Both the position numbers and the translations under genes were made by a program. The notes beneath the pieces were generated by a model. That model did not search any database. It had not been told where the DNA came from and was given only the letters and a program-made list of their open reading frames with translations. A stretch of DNA of 64,000 bases, from the NCBI GenBank assembly GCA_964352625.1, contig CAYGSD010000005.1, positions 166,148 through 230,147 on the forward strand, written 5' to 3'. Below, one piece after another: positions 35,657 to 43,323 of the stretch. Within the stretch, counting starts at the first letter, position 1. Each line of letters begins with the position of its first letter. Origin of the DNA: JAAEPI01 sp964352625 (GTDB lineage Bacteria > Bacteroidota > Bacteroidia > Cytophagales > Cyclobacteriaceae).

Positions 35657-36037
35657 ATGAACGTAGAAAATACACAAGTGCAGATGCGGAAGGGAATTTT
35701 GGAGTTCTGCATTTTGCACGTAATATCCCGAGGGGAAGTATATGCTTCCGACATGCTAGAAGAACTCACTTCGGCCAAGATCATGATAGTGGAAGGCACA
35801 CTCTATCCACTACTTACCCGGCTTAGGAAGGCCGGCTTGGTTGACTATAAATGGGTAGAATCTAACTCAGGGCCTCCCAGAAAATATTACACACTTACAC
35901 CTGAGGGACAGGGATTCCTGTCTACCCTTAGCACTACCTGGGAGGAACTGGTTAGCTCTACTACATCAATAATTCAGGCGAAAAAGGCCGCTTCCCCTAA
36001 AAAGAAGACGACCAAGAAAACTGAATCCACAAAATAG
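35657..36037 (+). CDS. PadR-family transcriptional regulator
   Basis: A 126-residue winged-helix regulator. MRKGILEFCILHVIS, the recognition stretch VEGTLYPLLTRLRKAGLV and RKYYTLTPEGQ form the PadR domain. The last 25 residues are a lysine-rich tail (KKAASPKKKTTKKTE) that could strengthen DNA binding. It precedes a PspC/GIN protein by 24 bases, a common Bacteroidota pair in which PadR controls the envelope-stress gene. Confidence 0.9.
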   Translation: MNVENTQVQMRKGILEFCILHVISRGEVYASDMLEELTSAKIMIVEGTLYPLLTRLRKAGLVDYKWVESNSGPPRKYYTLTPEGQGFLSTLSTTWEELVSSTTSIIQAKKAASPKKKTTKKTESTK

Positions 36038-36061
36038 AATCACGCGAATAACTCATAAATC

Positions 36062-38470
36062 ATGAAGAAGACGATTAGCATAAACATCGGTGGCAACATC
36101 TTCCATATAGAGGAAGAGGGGTACGATAAGCTGAAAGCTTACTTGGACTCAGTGCATGCCTACTTTGCAACCTTCGAGGATAGCAAAGAGATCATCGATG
36201 ACATAGAAAACAGAATCGCCGAGAAATTCTACACTCAACTCAAGAAAAATAAGGAGGCCATTACCGGGACAGAGGTTGACCAGCTTATTGCTTCGATGGG
36301 AACTGTGGCGGATTTTGAAGCCACTTTCGATGACGAACCCTCTGATCAAAAAAGGGACACTCAAACACAAACGGACAACTCATCAGAATCGAAGGAGGAA
36401 GCAAAATCCAAAAAGCTCTACCGAGACGGACAAAGAAATGTGCTCGGGGGAGTGGCCTCCGGGATTGCTCATTACTTCAGCGTAGACCCTATCTGGGTGA
36501 GGCTTCTATGGATCGTTTTCACCATTGCCTTCGGCATAGGAGCACTCGCCTACATCATCTTCTGGATTGTGTTGCCTGAGAGCAAAGAGCTTGAAGAAAA
36601 GAAATCAATCAAGAAGTTCTTTCGGAACCCTGATGAACGGGTCATAGGAGGGGTCTCCTCCGGAATAGCCTCCTATTTTGGTGTTGACACCACGGTCATA
36701 CGAGTCTTATTCGTGGTGTCGCTCTTCCTCGGCGGCTCAGGTTTCATTCTCTATCTCATCCTCTGGATTATTACTCCAGAGGCTAAGAGCGTTACGGAGA
36801 AAATGGAAATGAAGGGCGAGCCTGTGACCATGTCGGGCATTGAGAAAAATGTGAAGAAGAGTTTCAAAATGGAAGAAGATGATGAGAATATTTTCATCAA
36901 AATATTACTCTTCCCATTCCGACTGATCGCTATGATCTTCGAAGGATTGGGTCGTATGCTGGGCCCATTGCTCACCTTTTTGGTGGAAGCCGTTCGCGTG
37001 GTTTTTGGTGCCTTTGTGCTCTTGGCTGGGTTCAGCATTATGATTAGCACGATTTTCACCGTGCTGTTTATGCTTGGTCTGGATTTGCAAATTGGTGGCC
37101 GAATTGGAACAATTGATGGCATTCCAATCGGAGATTTTCTGACGCCTCTCAGTCCTTGGGCCACCATCAGCGCTTTTTTCTTGGTATTCATTCCAGCACT
37201 TGGAATTGCCCTGTTGGGCTTGACCATCATGCTCAAGAAGAAGGTTGGAAACTCTTACTTGGCTATGGCCATGGTAGTTATTTGGATTTTGGCGGTGATT
37301 GGAGCTACGTTAACGATACCGCGGATCATAGGTCAATTCACGTCGGATGACTCATACGAAGAGACCATTTCTTTTCCAGTTTCCGAGGGTACGGTTAAAC
37401 TAAAATTGAATGAGCTTGATTGGGATGATATGGATTATGAGGGTGTGGACTTACGACTCAGAGGGCATGAGGAAGAAGATTTTGTCTTGGTATTGAATAA
37501 AGAAGCATGGGGTGCTTCACGATCGGAGGCCCGATCAAATGCTGAGAAAGTAACCTACACCGTGACCCAAGACGGCAATGACTTTCTATTTGATTCACGA
37601 TTAGTTTTTGATGACGATGCAAAGTTCAGGTTCCAAAATGTAGACGCCACTTTCTACATTCCTTATGGAGTGGAGTTTGAAATGGATGAAGACCTTGGAG
37701 ATATTTTGACAAATACCCTCCATCTCAACGGCTACCGCGGCTATCAAATGAAGGACAATACGTGGGTGTTCGATGAAGACGGCATCAATTGTCTCACCTG
37801 TGCTGCTACGCCAAGAGGTGAAAGGGAGTATCGGTATGAGTCTGACCGAAATTCGAGGACGTTTGAATTCACAGATTTTGACGAAGTACGAGTTTCATCC
37901 TCTTTTAAAGTCAAGATCTATGAGGCGGAGCAGCACTCTGTAAAACTTAGTGGTTCAAGGGGAGACATGGATCAAGTGATCATTCATCAGTCAGGTGATA
38001 GGTTGACTTTTAGCCATGAGAATGAAGACGAATGGAACAACGGAAGCAGAGACGTCACTATTTTTATTTACATGCCGGATTTGGAATATTTCAGAGCCTC
38101 AGGTGAATGCAAGGGAGACATAGAAGGCTTCAACCTAGACAACCTCGAAATTGATTTATCCGGAGAAACGGATTTTGATATGGACGTGGAGGCAGACTTG
38201 CTGGATATCGATATGAGCGGGGCGGCAAAGCTGAGGATAGATGGGGATGCCAGAGAACTGAAGGCTGGGCTGAACGGCGGCAGCTATTTAAACTCCTATG
38301 ATCTGGATGCAGCTAAGGTTTCCATTTCAATATCAGGGAGAGCCACTGCTCGAGTTTTTGCAGATGATGAGATCTCGGTGAGTGCATCCGGTGAGAGCCG
38401 AGTCACGTACCGTGGCAATCCAAACGCCACCGTCTCCGAATCGGGAAACAGCAATGTGAGACAAGACTAA
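36062..38470 (+). CDS. Double PspC-domain protein with C-terminal GIN (DUF2807) domain
   Basis: An 802-residue inner-membrane protein. The cytoplasmic N-terminus (1-95) is followed by two PspC domains at about 120-180 (NVLGGVASGIAHYF) and 190-245 (RVIGGVSSGIASYFG). Several membrane helices lie at 280-425. The periplasmic C-terminus (about 590-802) has the repetitive beta-helix pattern of putative auto-transporter adhesin head domains (FDEVRVSSSFKVKI onward). Phage-shock-type sensing is inferred from the family. It lies in an operon with padR; the operon is closed by a strong terminator. Confidence 0.85.
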   Translation: MKKTISINIGGNIFHIEEEGYDKLKAYLDSVHAYFATFEDSKEIIDDIENRIAEKFYTQLKKNKEAITGTEVDQLIASMGTVADFEATFDDEPSDQKRDTQTQTDNSSESKEEAKSKKLYRDGQRNVLGGVASGIAHYFSVDPIWVRLLWIVFTIAFGIGALAYIIFWIVLPESKELEEKKSIKKFFRNPDERVIGGVSSGIASYFGVDTTVIRVLFVVSLFLGGSGFILYLILWIITPEAKSVTEKMEMKGEPVTMSGIEKNVKKSFKMEEDDENIFIKILLFPFRLIAMIFEGLGRMLGPLLTFLVEAVRVVFGAFVLLAGFSIMISTIFTVLFMLGLDLQIGGRIGTIDGIPIGDFLTPLSPWATISAFFLVFIPALGIALLGLTIMLKKKVGNSYLAMAMVVIWILAVIGATLTIPRIIGQFTSDDSYEETISFPVSEGTVKLKLNELDWDDMDYEGVDLRLRGHEEEDFVLVLNKEAWGASRSEARSNAEKVTYTVTQDGNDFLFDSRLVFDDDAKFRFQNVDATFYIPYGVEFEMDEDLGDILTNTLHLNGYRGYQMKDNTWVFDEDGINCLTCAATPRGEREYRYESDRNSRTFEFTDFDEVRVSSSFKVKIYEAEQHSVKLSGSRGDMDQVIIHQSGDRLTFSHENEDEWNNGSRDVTIFIYMPDLEYFRASGECKGDIEGFNLDNLEIDLSGETDFDMDVEADLLDIDMSGAAKLRIDGDARELKAGLNGGSYLNSYDLDAAKVSISISGRATARVFADDEISVSASGESRVTYRGNPNATVSESGNSNVRQD

Positions 38471-38475
38471 GAACA

Positions 38476-38539
38476 TCCCAACTCCGTTGGGAATTAGGGT
38501 AGGTTAAAGACGCCTCGGGTTTTGCTCGGGGCGTTTTTT
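38476..38539 (+). terminator. Double hairpin terminator after the PspC gene
   Basis: First hairpin: TCCCAAC/GTTGGGA with a 3-base loop (38476-38492). Second: a 9-bp stem CGCCTCGGG/CTCGGGGCG around 38511-38533, followed by six T. The second is a clear intrinsic terminator; the first may assist. Confidence 0.8.
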
Positions 38540-38550
38540 AGCTAGCAAAG

Positions 38551-38746
38551 CGCCCCGGAACCACCTGGAGCGCTGATCTTACCAACCTAAAATACCCAGC
38601 CTAGGGATAATTTAATTCTGTTGTATTCGTACTTTACTTTTTGATCTCCCCACCACGTATTGATTTTTTTGGTGGACATTTCCTGCCGTGAATACCCTGC
38701 TGCAAGTCTGAGTTTTGATGTGCCACTTAGCGAAATGTCGTGTCCT
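38551..38746. repeat. Left copy of a 196-bp direct repeat
   Basis: It is identical to 41430-41625 except at 38554 and 38566, without gaps (offset 2879 bases). Both differences lie in the hairpin at the left end, where they weaken the stem. The repeat stops six bases before the left hairpin of the transposase element. Confidence 0.97.
38587..38746 (-). pseudogene. Severed 3' fragment of the outer-membrane protein gene
   Basis: This fragment corresponds to the last 53 codons and stop of the intact gene at 41466-41996 and is identical to it over this range. It has no start and no upstream part; the homology ends at the boundary of the transposase element. It is thus a dead copy made by duplication or by integration of a circle carrying this end. 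Confidence 0.88.
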
Positions 38747-38751
38747 CTGCT

Positions 38752-39360
38752 CTTGTTGGTGTTGTCACCAACAAGTTATTCGACAAATAAAAGAATTTAT
38801 TACTAACCTTGGATAGTGATCAATGCCGAACATCCTCAATTCATAACCATCACCGTTTATGAATGGAAGCATTTGTTAAAACCAGACAAATACAAACGGT
38901 TAGTGATTGACAGCCTTTCATTCCTGGTAGAGAATAGAAGAGTGCATGTATATGGATTTGTAATTATGAGTAACCATATGCACTTGATTTGGCAAATCCA
39001 GGAGCCACACCAAAGAAAGGATGTACAACGTGACTTTTTGAAATTCCTTGGACAACAAATCAAATTTGATTTGGCTGAAAATCACCCTGACGTTCTTAAA
39101 CGTTTTTTGGTGAATCGTAAAGATCGGAAGTATCAATTCTGGCAAAGGAATTCCTATTCACTTGACTTGTTTTCCGAAACGGTATTCTTACAAAAGCTTG
39201 CATACACACATGAGAATCCCGTAAAAGCCGGACTCTGTGATTTACCAGAGGAATATCATTATTCTTCGGCTCGTTTCTACGAATTGAATGAATCCAGCTT
39301 CGGCTTTCTAACTCATCACACGGGAAACTGAAATGTATTGTTGGTGAAAACACCAACAAT
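38752..39360 (+). mobile_element. RAYT/IS200-like element with terminal hairpins
   Basis: A Y1 transposase gene lies between two perfect 10-bp hairpins of related sequence. The left is CTTGTTGGTG/CACCAACAAG (38752-38775, loop TTGT), the right ATTGTTGGTG/CACCAACAAT (39337-39360, loop AAAA). The shared core is TTGTTGGTG/CACCAACAA. Hairpins bracketing a single HUH transposase are typical of IS200/IS605 and REP-associated elements. Exact ends are not known, and no flanking target duplication is expected for this type. Confidence 0.72.
38816..39331 (+). CDS. Y1 (HUH) transposase, REP-associated (RAYT) type
   Basis: A 171-residue single-strand transposase. The HUH motif is NHMHLIWQ with His54 and His56, and the catalytic Tyr130 lies in LAYTHENPVKAGL, the signature of RAYT proteins. 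It cuts and joins hairpin-bearing DNA. The start is a GTG at 38816, as an in-frame stop lies four codons upstream. The N-terminus seems short for the family. It is flanked by paired hairpins, so it is probably active on them or was so recently. Confidence 0.85.
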   Translation: MINAEHPQFITITVYEWKHLLKPDKYKRLVIDSLSFLVENRRVHVYGFVIMSNHMHLIWQIQEPHQRKDVQRDFLKFLGQQIKFDLAENHPDVLKRFLVNRKDRKYQFWQRNSYSLDLFSETVFLQKLAYTHENPVKAGLCDLPEEYHYSSARFYELNESSFGFLTHHTGN

Positions 39361-39710
39361 AGCTGAGGAGTTTGAAATGATCAAATCTTCATGGAAATTA
39401 AAAAAAAAGGTAATCGTCTCTTTTTGAATGTTCCTGAAGTAGTATGTATAATGACAGGGCCTTTTGAAATTGATACTTCCTAGAAGTCTTAGAACCTGAC
39501 TCCTCTCTTGGTTTTGTGGTTAGTATCTTTGTGTCTATTGCCATCTAGTATATTGCTCCTAACATTTATGTAACCGACATAGCAGTTACATCTCTGTAGG
39601 TTCCAAACACTAACTATCAGTTAGTGGGTTATAAATCCAGGTATAAACGTTTACACACGGATAAAAGCGGAACGCCCACTCAATTAATCCAATTTTCATG
39701 AATGACGGGT
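39361..39710. other. Non-coding stretch with two inverted repeats
   Basis: No gene is seen. Two inverted repeats stand out: ATGTAAC/GTTACAT with ten bases between (39568-39591), and CACTAACT/AGTTAGTG with three between (39608-39626). The region lies downstream of the minus-strand HU gene, so the second might end its transcript, but it lacks a T-tract. The rest is AT-rich and without pattern. Confidence 0.4.
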
Positions 39711-40106
39711 TTATCTTTTCCTTGTGCTCTTCTTAAACTTGGTAAATTTCAGTTTGTGCTTCACGTACTTGCTCGGCAGGAAGCTCATCTTCACACTGGT
39801 TACATCCCGGCCTCTTACTTTGGTGGGGTCGTCTTTACCCTCAGCTGAGGCATGTATACTGAAGGTGCCGAAGTTGTCCAGCTTCACGTTGTACCCATTC
39901 ATTAGTAGGGTAGGTATATCTTGGATCAGAGATTCCACCACGGCCATGATATCTCCACTTGTCAAGGAGGATTTTTCGCTTATTCTGTCACAGAGATCCC
40001 TCAAATCAATCACGGATCGGTTCGTGATGACGGGATAGTACTTTACAGGAAGGGTGCCTGCAAGCCCTCTGGGCTTCTTGCTTACAACTTTGTAGGAAAC
40101 TGCCAT
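39711..40106 (-). CDS. HU-family DNA-binding protein (HU-HIG type)
   Basis: A 131-residue nucleoid protein of the Bacteroidota HU-like type. It has SYKVVSKKPRGLAG at the N-terminus, a helical dimer part, LDNFGTFSIHASAEG as the HU core motif, and a basic C-terminal tail (KHKLKFTKFKKSTRKR). It binds and bends DNA. It is located in the segment between the direct repeats. Upstream lies a region rich in repeated GATAGTG/CACTATC sites. A link with the neighbouring transposase is possible but unproven. Confidence 0.88.
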   Translation of the reverse strand: MAVSYKVVSKKPRGLAGTLPVKYYPVITNRSVIDLRDLCDRISEKSSLTSGDIMAVVESLIQDIPTLLMNGYNVKLDNFGTFSIHASAEGKDDPTKVRGRDVTSVKMSFLPSKYVKHKLKFTKFKKSTRKR

Positions 40107-40436
40107 GGTTTTATTTGTTATCTGCTGTGGTTTTAGTTAAGATCTGCTGTGTTATCACTTCGCATGTGCTGTGTCTGTACTAGAATAAAGACTATCTTAA
40201 TTTAAAAAGATAGTGATTAAAATATAGAAAAGATAGTGATCTTTTATGTTAAAAAACACTATCATATAAGTGTGGGTTGCTGTGTTGGGAGGTTGAATCA
40301 CAGCGGGTTTAGGATAGAACCTGCGCGGATGGAAGGTGAAAGGTGCGCAGATTCTTGATTAATTTACATCGGAATTGCGTAACAAACACGGTATTTGCTA
40401 TTTGGTTAATGTACTTTTAACTCAAAAGAAGCTTCC
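40107..40436. promoter_or_regulatory. Repeat-rich divergent control region before HU
   Basis: Between the divergent HU and lipoprotein genes there are four copies of GATAGT in mixed orientation: ACTATC at 40191 and 40258, GATAGTGAT at 40209 and 40232. The first two form an inverted repeat (ACTATCTT/AAAGATAGT). Closer to HU, ATCTGCTGTG occurs at 40120 and 40142, and TGCTGTGT again at 40167 and 40279. The spacing suggests several bound dimers, maybe of HU or an unknown regulator. Confidence 0.45.
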
Positions 40437-41417
40437 TTGAAATTTCTCACATACTATCCTTTCCTTATTCTCATAGTTCTGTCTTTGGCTTGTTCAAAGC
40501 AAAAGCCCCAAGATAAGGCTGATCAGCAGAAGTTGTCGGTCGAAGAATGGAATGAGCTAAATGATGTTCCGACTCAAGAAAAGCGTGAAAGACCAGTTAA
40601 GAAGGAAATTAACCCTTCGTTGGATTCTCTAAGGCAAGTATGTAAGTTGTATTTCAACACGCGAGATAGTCTGATGACTCTTCGGACAAAGTATTTCGAA
40701 GAGCATATCCTGAGTCAAGCTAAGTCCACCACAGAATCCAACCGCGAATTCCTATCAGCACTGCATAAAGAGTTAAAAATGGATTGGGATACTTTACGTG
40801 GATTGCCGTTTTATGAAAGGTTGTTGCTCCCTGTTTTTCGTTTGGATTCGGGTCGGCGAAAAATGATTGAGCTACCTTATCAAACATTTAATTTGATTGT
40901 CGATCTTGGGATAAGAGGATATTCAGAGGAGAGCTCTCAAGTTCATGTGTTTCCCGATGTATTCGATTCTTTGACTAACCATGTGAATATGTTCTTTTAT
41001 GCATTCTCGGATGAGCGATTATTTAATGTTTCCTTGAATTCAGTAGAGTATCATCCATCTGAATGCTTTGAACATATCGCTATGGGTATTGAAAATGATT
41101 TACTCACAAATGATGATCGGATCGTTTTCATGAGCAAGTTTCCTTTGGAATTGAATTTTCAATCCCTTTCTGAGGTAGATGCACGTTGGAGTCAGCAATA
41201 CCAATATCACTGCTATGATTGTCAGTTTAAGTTTGAACCGAGAGTCACGTTTGCGACGCTCTCAGGAATTGAAGGCTTGTATTTCATGTATGCAGATTCT
41301 TGGCCACTCAACACTGAGCATGACCTACCTCACAGAAGCCTCGTGATGGATATGGATGGTTACTTAGTAGACCTCTGGTATGAAGAAGTGGATCTCTTTG
41401 GATGTAGCTGCTTGTGA
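40437..41417 (+). CDS. Uncharacterised lipoprotein
   Basis: A 326-residue lipoprotein with a signal peptide ending SLAC. A charged linker follows (residues 20-60), then a mixed alpha/beta domain with a helical part at 60-180 and two cysteine pairs late: CYDC near 263 and GCSC at the very end. I recognise no family. The start is TTG at 40437. It lies inside the direct-repeat-bounded segment, convergent to the intact outer-membrane gene, and may have arrived with that segment. Confidence 0.6.
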   Translation: MKFLTYYPFLILIVLSLACSKQKPQDKADQQKLSVEEWNELNDVPTQEKRERPVKKEINPSLDSLRQVCKLYFNTRDSLMTLRTKYFEEHILSQAKSTTESNREFLSALHKELKMDWDTLRGLPFYERLLLPVFRLDSGRRKMIELPYQTFNLIVDLGIRGYSEESSQVHVFPDVFDSLTNHVNMFFYAFSDERLFNVSLNSVEYHPSECFEHIAMGIENDLLTNDDRIVFMSKFPLELNFQSLSEVDARWSQQYQYHCYDCQFKFEPRVTFATLSGIEGLYFMYADSWPLNTEHDLPHRSLVMDMDGYLVDLWYEEVDLFGCSCL

Positions 41418-41429
41418 TCAAAGTTGGTA

Positions 41430-41451
41430 CGCTCCGGAACCACCCGGAGCG
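41430..41451. terminator. Hairpin at the left end of the right repeat copy
   Basis: A perfect 8-bp stem, CGCTCCGG/CCGGAGCG, with a six-base loop lies between the convergent lipoprotein and outer-membrane genes. It has no T-tract. It may stop both transcripts. The left repeat copy has the same hairpin with one mismatch and one wobble. Confidence 0.45.
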
Positions 41452-41625
41452 CTGATCTTACCAACCTAAAATACCCAGCCTAGGGATAATTTAATTCTGT
41501 TGTATTCGTACTTTACTTTTTGATCTCCCCACCACGTATTGATTTTTTTGGTGGACATTTCCTGCCGTGAATACCCTGCTGCAAGTCTGAGTTTTGATGT
41601 GCCACTTAGCGAAATGTCGTGTCCT
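41430..41625. repeat. Right copy of the 196-bp direct repeat
   Basis: This copy includes the end of the intact outer-membrane protein gene and the hairpin after it. It matches 38551-38746 at 194 of 196 positions. The direct orientation and the 2879-base spacing define a discrete segment with the transposase, HU and lipoprotein genes. Confidence 0.97.
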
Positions 41626-41996
41626 GCTTCGAGTTCTGTAAACAACCCACCTTCAAAATTGTCTGGTGAGAAAGGGATGAATTTGCCGAGTCTACCTCTG
41701 ATGAAAAGCTTTGAATCAGTGATCAGATTGGCCTTTGCCTGTACATAAATGGGCAAGAGATTCGTGGTGTAATAGGGAGAGAGAATTCCAGTACCAAGCC
41801 CCGCGGACATGCGCTCAGAGAAAGAATACGATTGTGAGAGCATCAGCCCAGGATCGTTCTCCGCGGCACGATCCGGCCCTGGTTTGCTCACGTACAGCTG
41901 CACCGAAGCTTCTGTTTCAAAACGGTTCATTTTCCAATCTTGTGAGTAGATCACGGAGAATGCGAGTGAGCAAATGAAAAGAAGAAACCCTCGCAT
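41466..41996 (-). CDS. Small outer-membrane beta-barrel protein
   Basis: A 176-residue exported protein with a signal peptide ending VIYSQ. The mature part alternates polar and hydrophobic residues in strands and ends in an aromatic-terminated strand (RIKLSLGWVF), as outer-membrane barrels do. It would form about eight strands. The ATG at 41996 shares a base with the LVIVD gene stop (TGATG). It is the last gene of the sigma-factor operon, and a 3' copy of it lies at 38587-38746. The function is unknown. Confidence 0.7.
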   Translation of the reverse strand: MRGFLLFICSLAFSVIYSQDWKMNRFETEASVQLYVSKPGPDRAAENDPGLMLSQSYSFSERMSAGLGTGILSPYYTTNLLPIYVQAKANLITDSKLFIRGRLGKFIPFSPDNFEGGLFTELEAGHDISLSGTSKLRLAAGYSRQEMSTKKINTWWGDQKVKYEYNRIKLSLGWVF

Positions 41997-43267
41997 CACT
42001 TGGTCAGGATTACACTCAGTAGCTCAATATTCTCCGGATCAGTATAGTCGAACTGGTAAAGTCCATCTTCTCCGATCAAGATGAGGTGCCCACCCAAAGG
42101 GATGACGTCATACGCATGAACGTTTTGAATCCAATTTTTCAAATGGCTTCCAATCTTACTCAAATCTGTCTTGTCAAAAAGTTTCAACCCAAAATCCCCC
42201 TCGCAGATAAATAATGCATCCCCATCGATTCCCAAACCATGCGGATTGTCCATTTCAAAACTATGAAGGAGTCGAGGTGAGGTGAGGTCAGAGACGTCAA
42301 CAATGTCCAACTGATTGGCAAAGCCATCGCACTCTGTGCCGTCTCTAAGGGTAACGTATGCTATGTCATTTTGCACCACCACCGGGTCGCACGCTCTGGC
42401 ATGGTTGAACTTGCTAAGGAAGGCGGGCTCTAGCGGATTGGTGTTGTCAAAAATGTACATACCGTCTGCTGCGCCGATGAATAAATTGTCCTCATAAGGG
42501 AAAAGTGTTTCAATACCCCAGCCCACATTCACCTCATTGACTTCAGAAGGAGCTTCTGGGGTCGAAAGGTCGAAGACGTTTAGCTGCCAGTCATCAATGC
42601 CATACAGGTAATCCCCCACGATGTTCATCCTGGCCATTGAACCACTAGTGCCAGAAGTACTACCCGCACCGGACATTTCCGCAAGGGCAAAACTGTCAAA
42701 CGCATCGATGAAAATAACCCCCCCATTACTGAACCTTGATGCGCGATCACAATCCAATTCATTGACCTGAACCCTGCCAGTTTCTGCATAATGCGTGATG
42801 AAGCTGGTGGCAGTTTCATCATAGAAATAGTACTGATTGGCAAATACATTCTCAATTCTTGTAATCTGAGTAATGTTCTGAGGGTCGCTTATGTCCAACA
42901 CGACCAAATCCATGTAGCTGTCCGCATACATGATGGTACCCTTCACCGTGATGTCATGTACACCTGCCAATCGAATAAAATTTTTCTTAATGGGCGTGCG
43001 AGGATCACTGTTGTCAATGACGTGCACACCGCTATCAGGCTCGGTCACAAAAAGCATGTCCTCGTACAAATAGATTTTTCCTGATCTGGAAATTTCTTGG
43101 GGAGGCAAAACATCGAAGCTCGTTCTGACACTAGAAATATCCATGAACTGAGGAGTGTACTCTACGTACTCGTAGCTTTCCTCACATTTGTCAACACAAC
43201 CGTAGGAGAGCAAAAGGCCAGTAAGCGAAAGGGCGAGTAGCCAATGGGAATTAAGGAGACGTTTCAT
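41996..43267 (-). CDS. LVIVD-repeat lipoprotein
   Basis: A 423-residue lipoprotein (lipobox SYGC) whose mature part is a series of about seven LVIVD-type repeats, such as LVVLDISDPQ, VHVIDNSDPRTP, LDIVDVSDLTSP and LNVFDLSTPEAP. These fold as a propeller and are surface or periplasmic in known cases; their role is unknown. It lies in the operon of the ECF sigma factor, 56 bases after the anti-sigma-like gene, and overlaps the outer-membrane gene start. Confidence 0.85.
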   Translation of the reverse strand: MKRLLNSHWLLALSLTGLLLSYGCVDKCEESYEYVEYTPQFMDISSVRTSFDVLPPQEISRSGKIYLYEDMLFVTEPDSGVHVIDNSDPRTPIKKNFIRLAGVHDITVKGTIMYADSYMDLVVLDISDPQNITQITRIENVFANQYYFYDETATSFITHYAETGRVQVNELDCDRASRFSNGGVIFIDAFDSFALAEMSGAGSTSGTSGSMARMNIVGDYLYGIDDWQLNVFDLSTPEAPSEVNEVNVGWGIETLFPYEDNLFIGAADGMYIFDNTNPLEPAFLSKFNHARACDPVVVQNDIAYVTLRDGTECDGFANQLDIVDVSDLTSPRLLHSFEMDNPHGLGIDGDALFICEGDFGLKLFDKTDLSKIGSHLKNWIQNVHAYDVIPLGGHLILIGEDGLYQFDYTDPENIELLSVILTK

Positions 43268-43323
43268 TTTTGTACGTTTCCCGTAAGACCCAAGTGGGGA
43301 TGAAACGGTTGGAATGACCGAAA

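Noticed and set aside
39524..39531. TATCTTTG on the plus strand, an exact TAnnTTTG -7 match
   Set aside because: No gene follows on that strand for over 900 bases and no -33 element is seen, so there is no support for a promoter.
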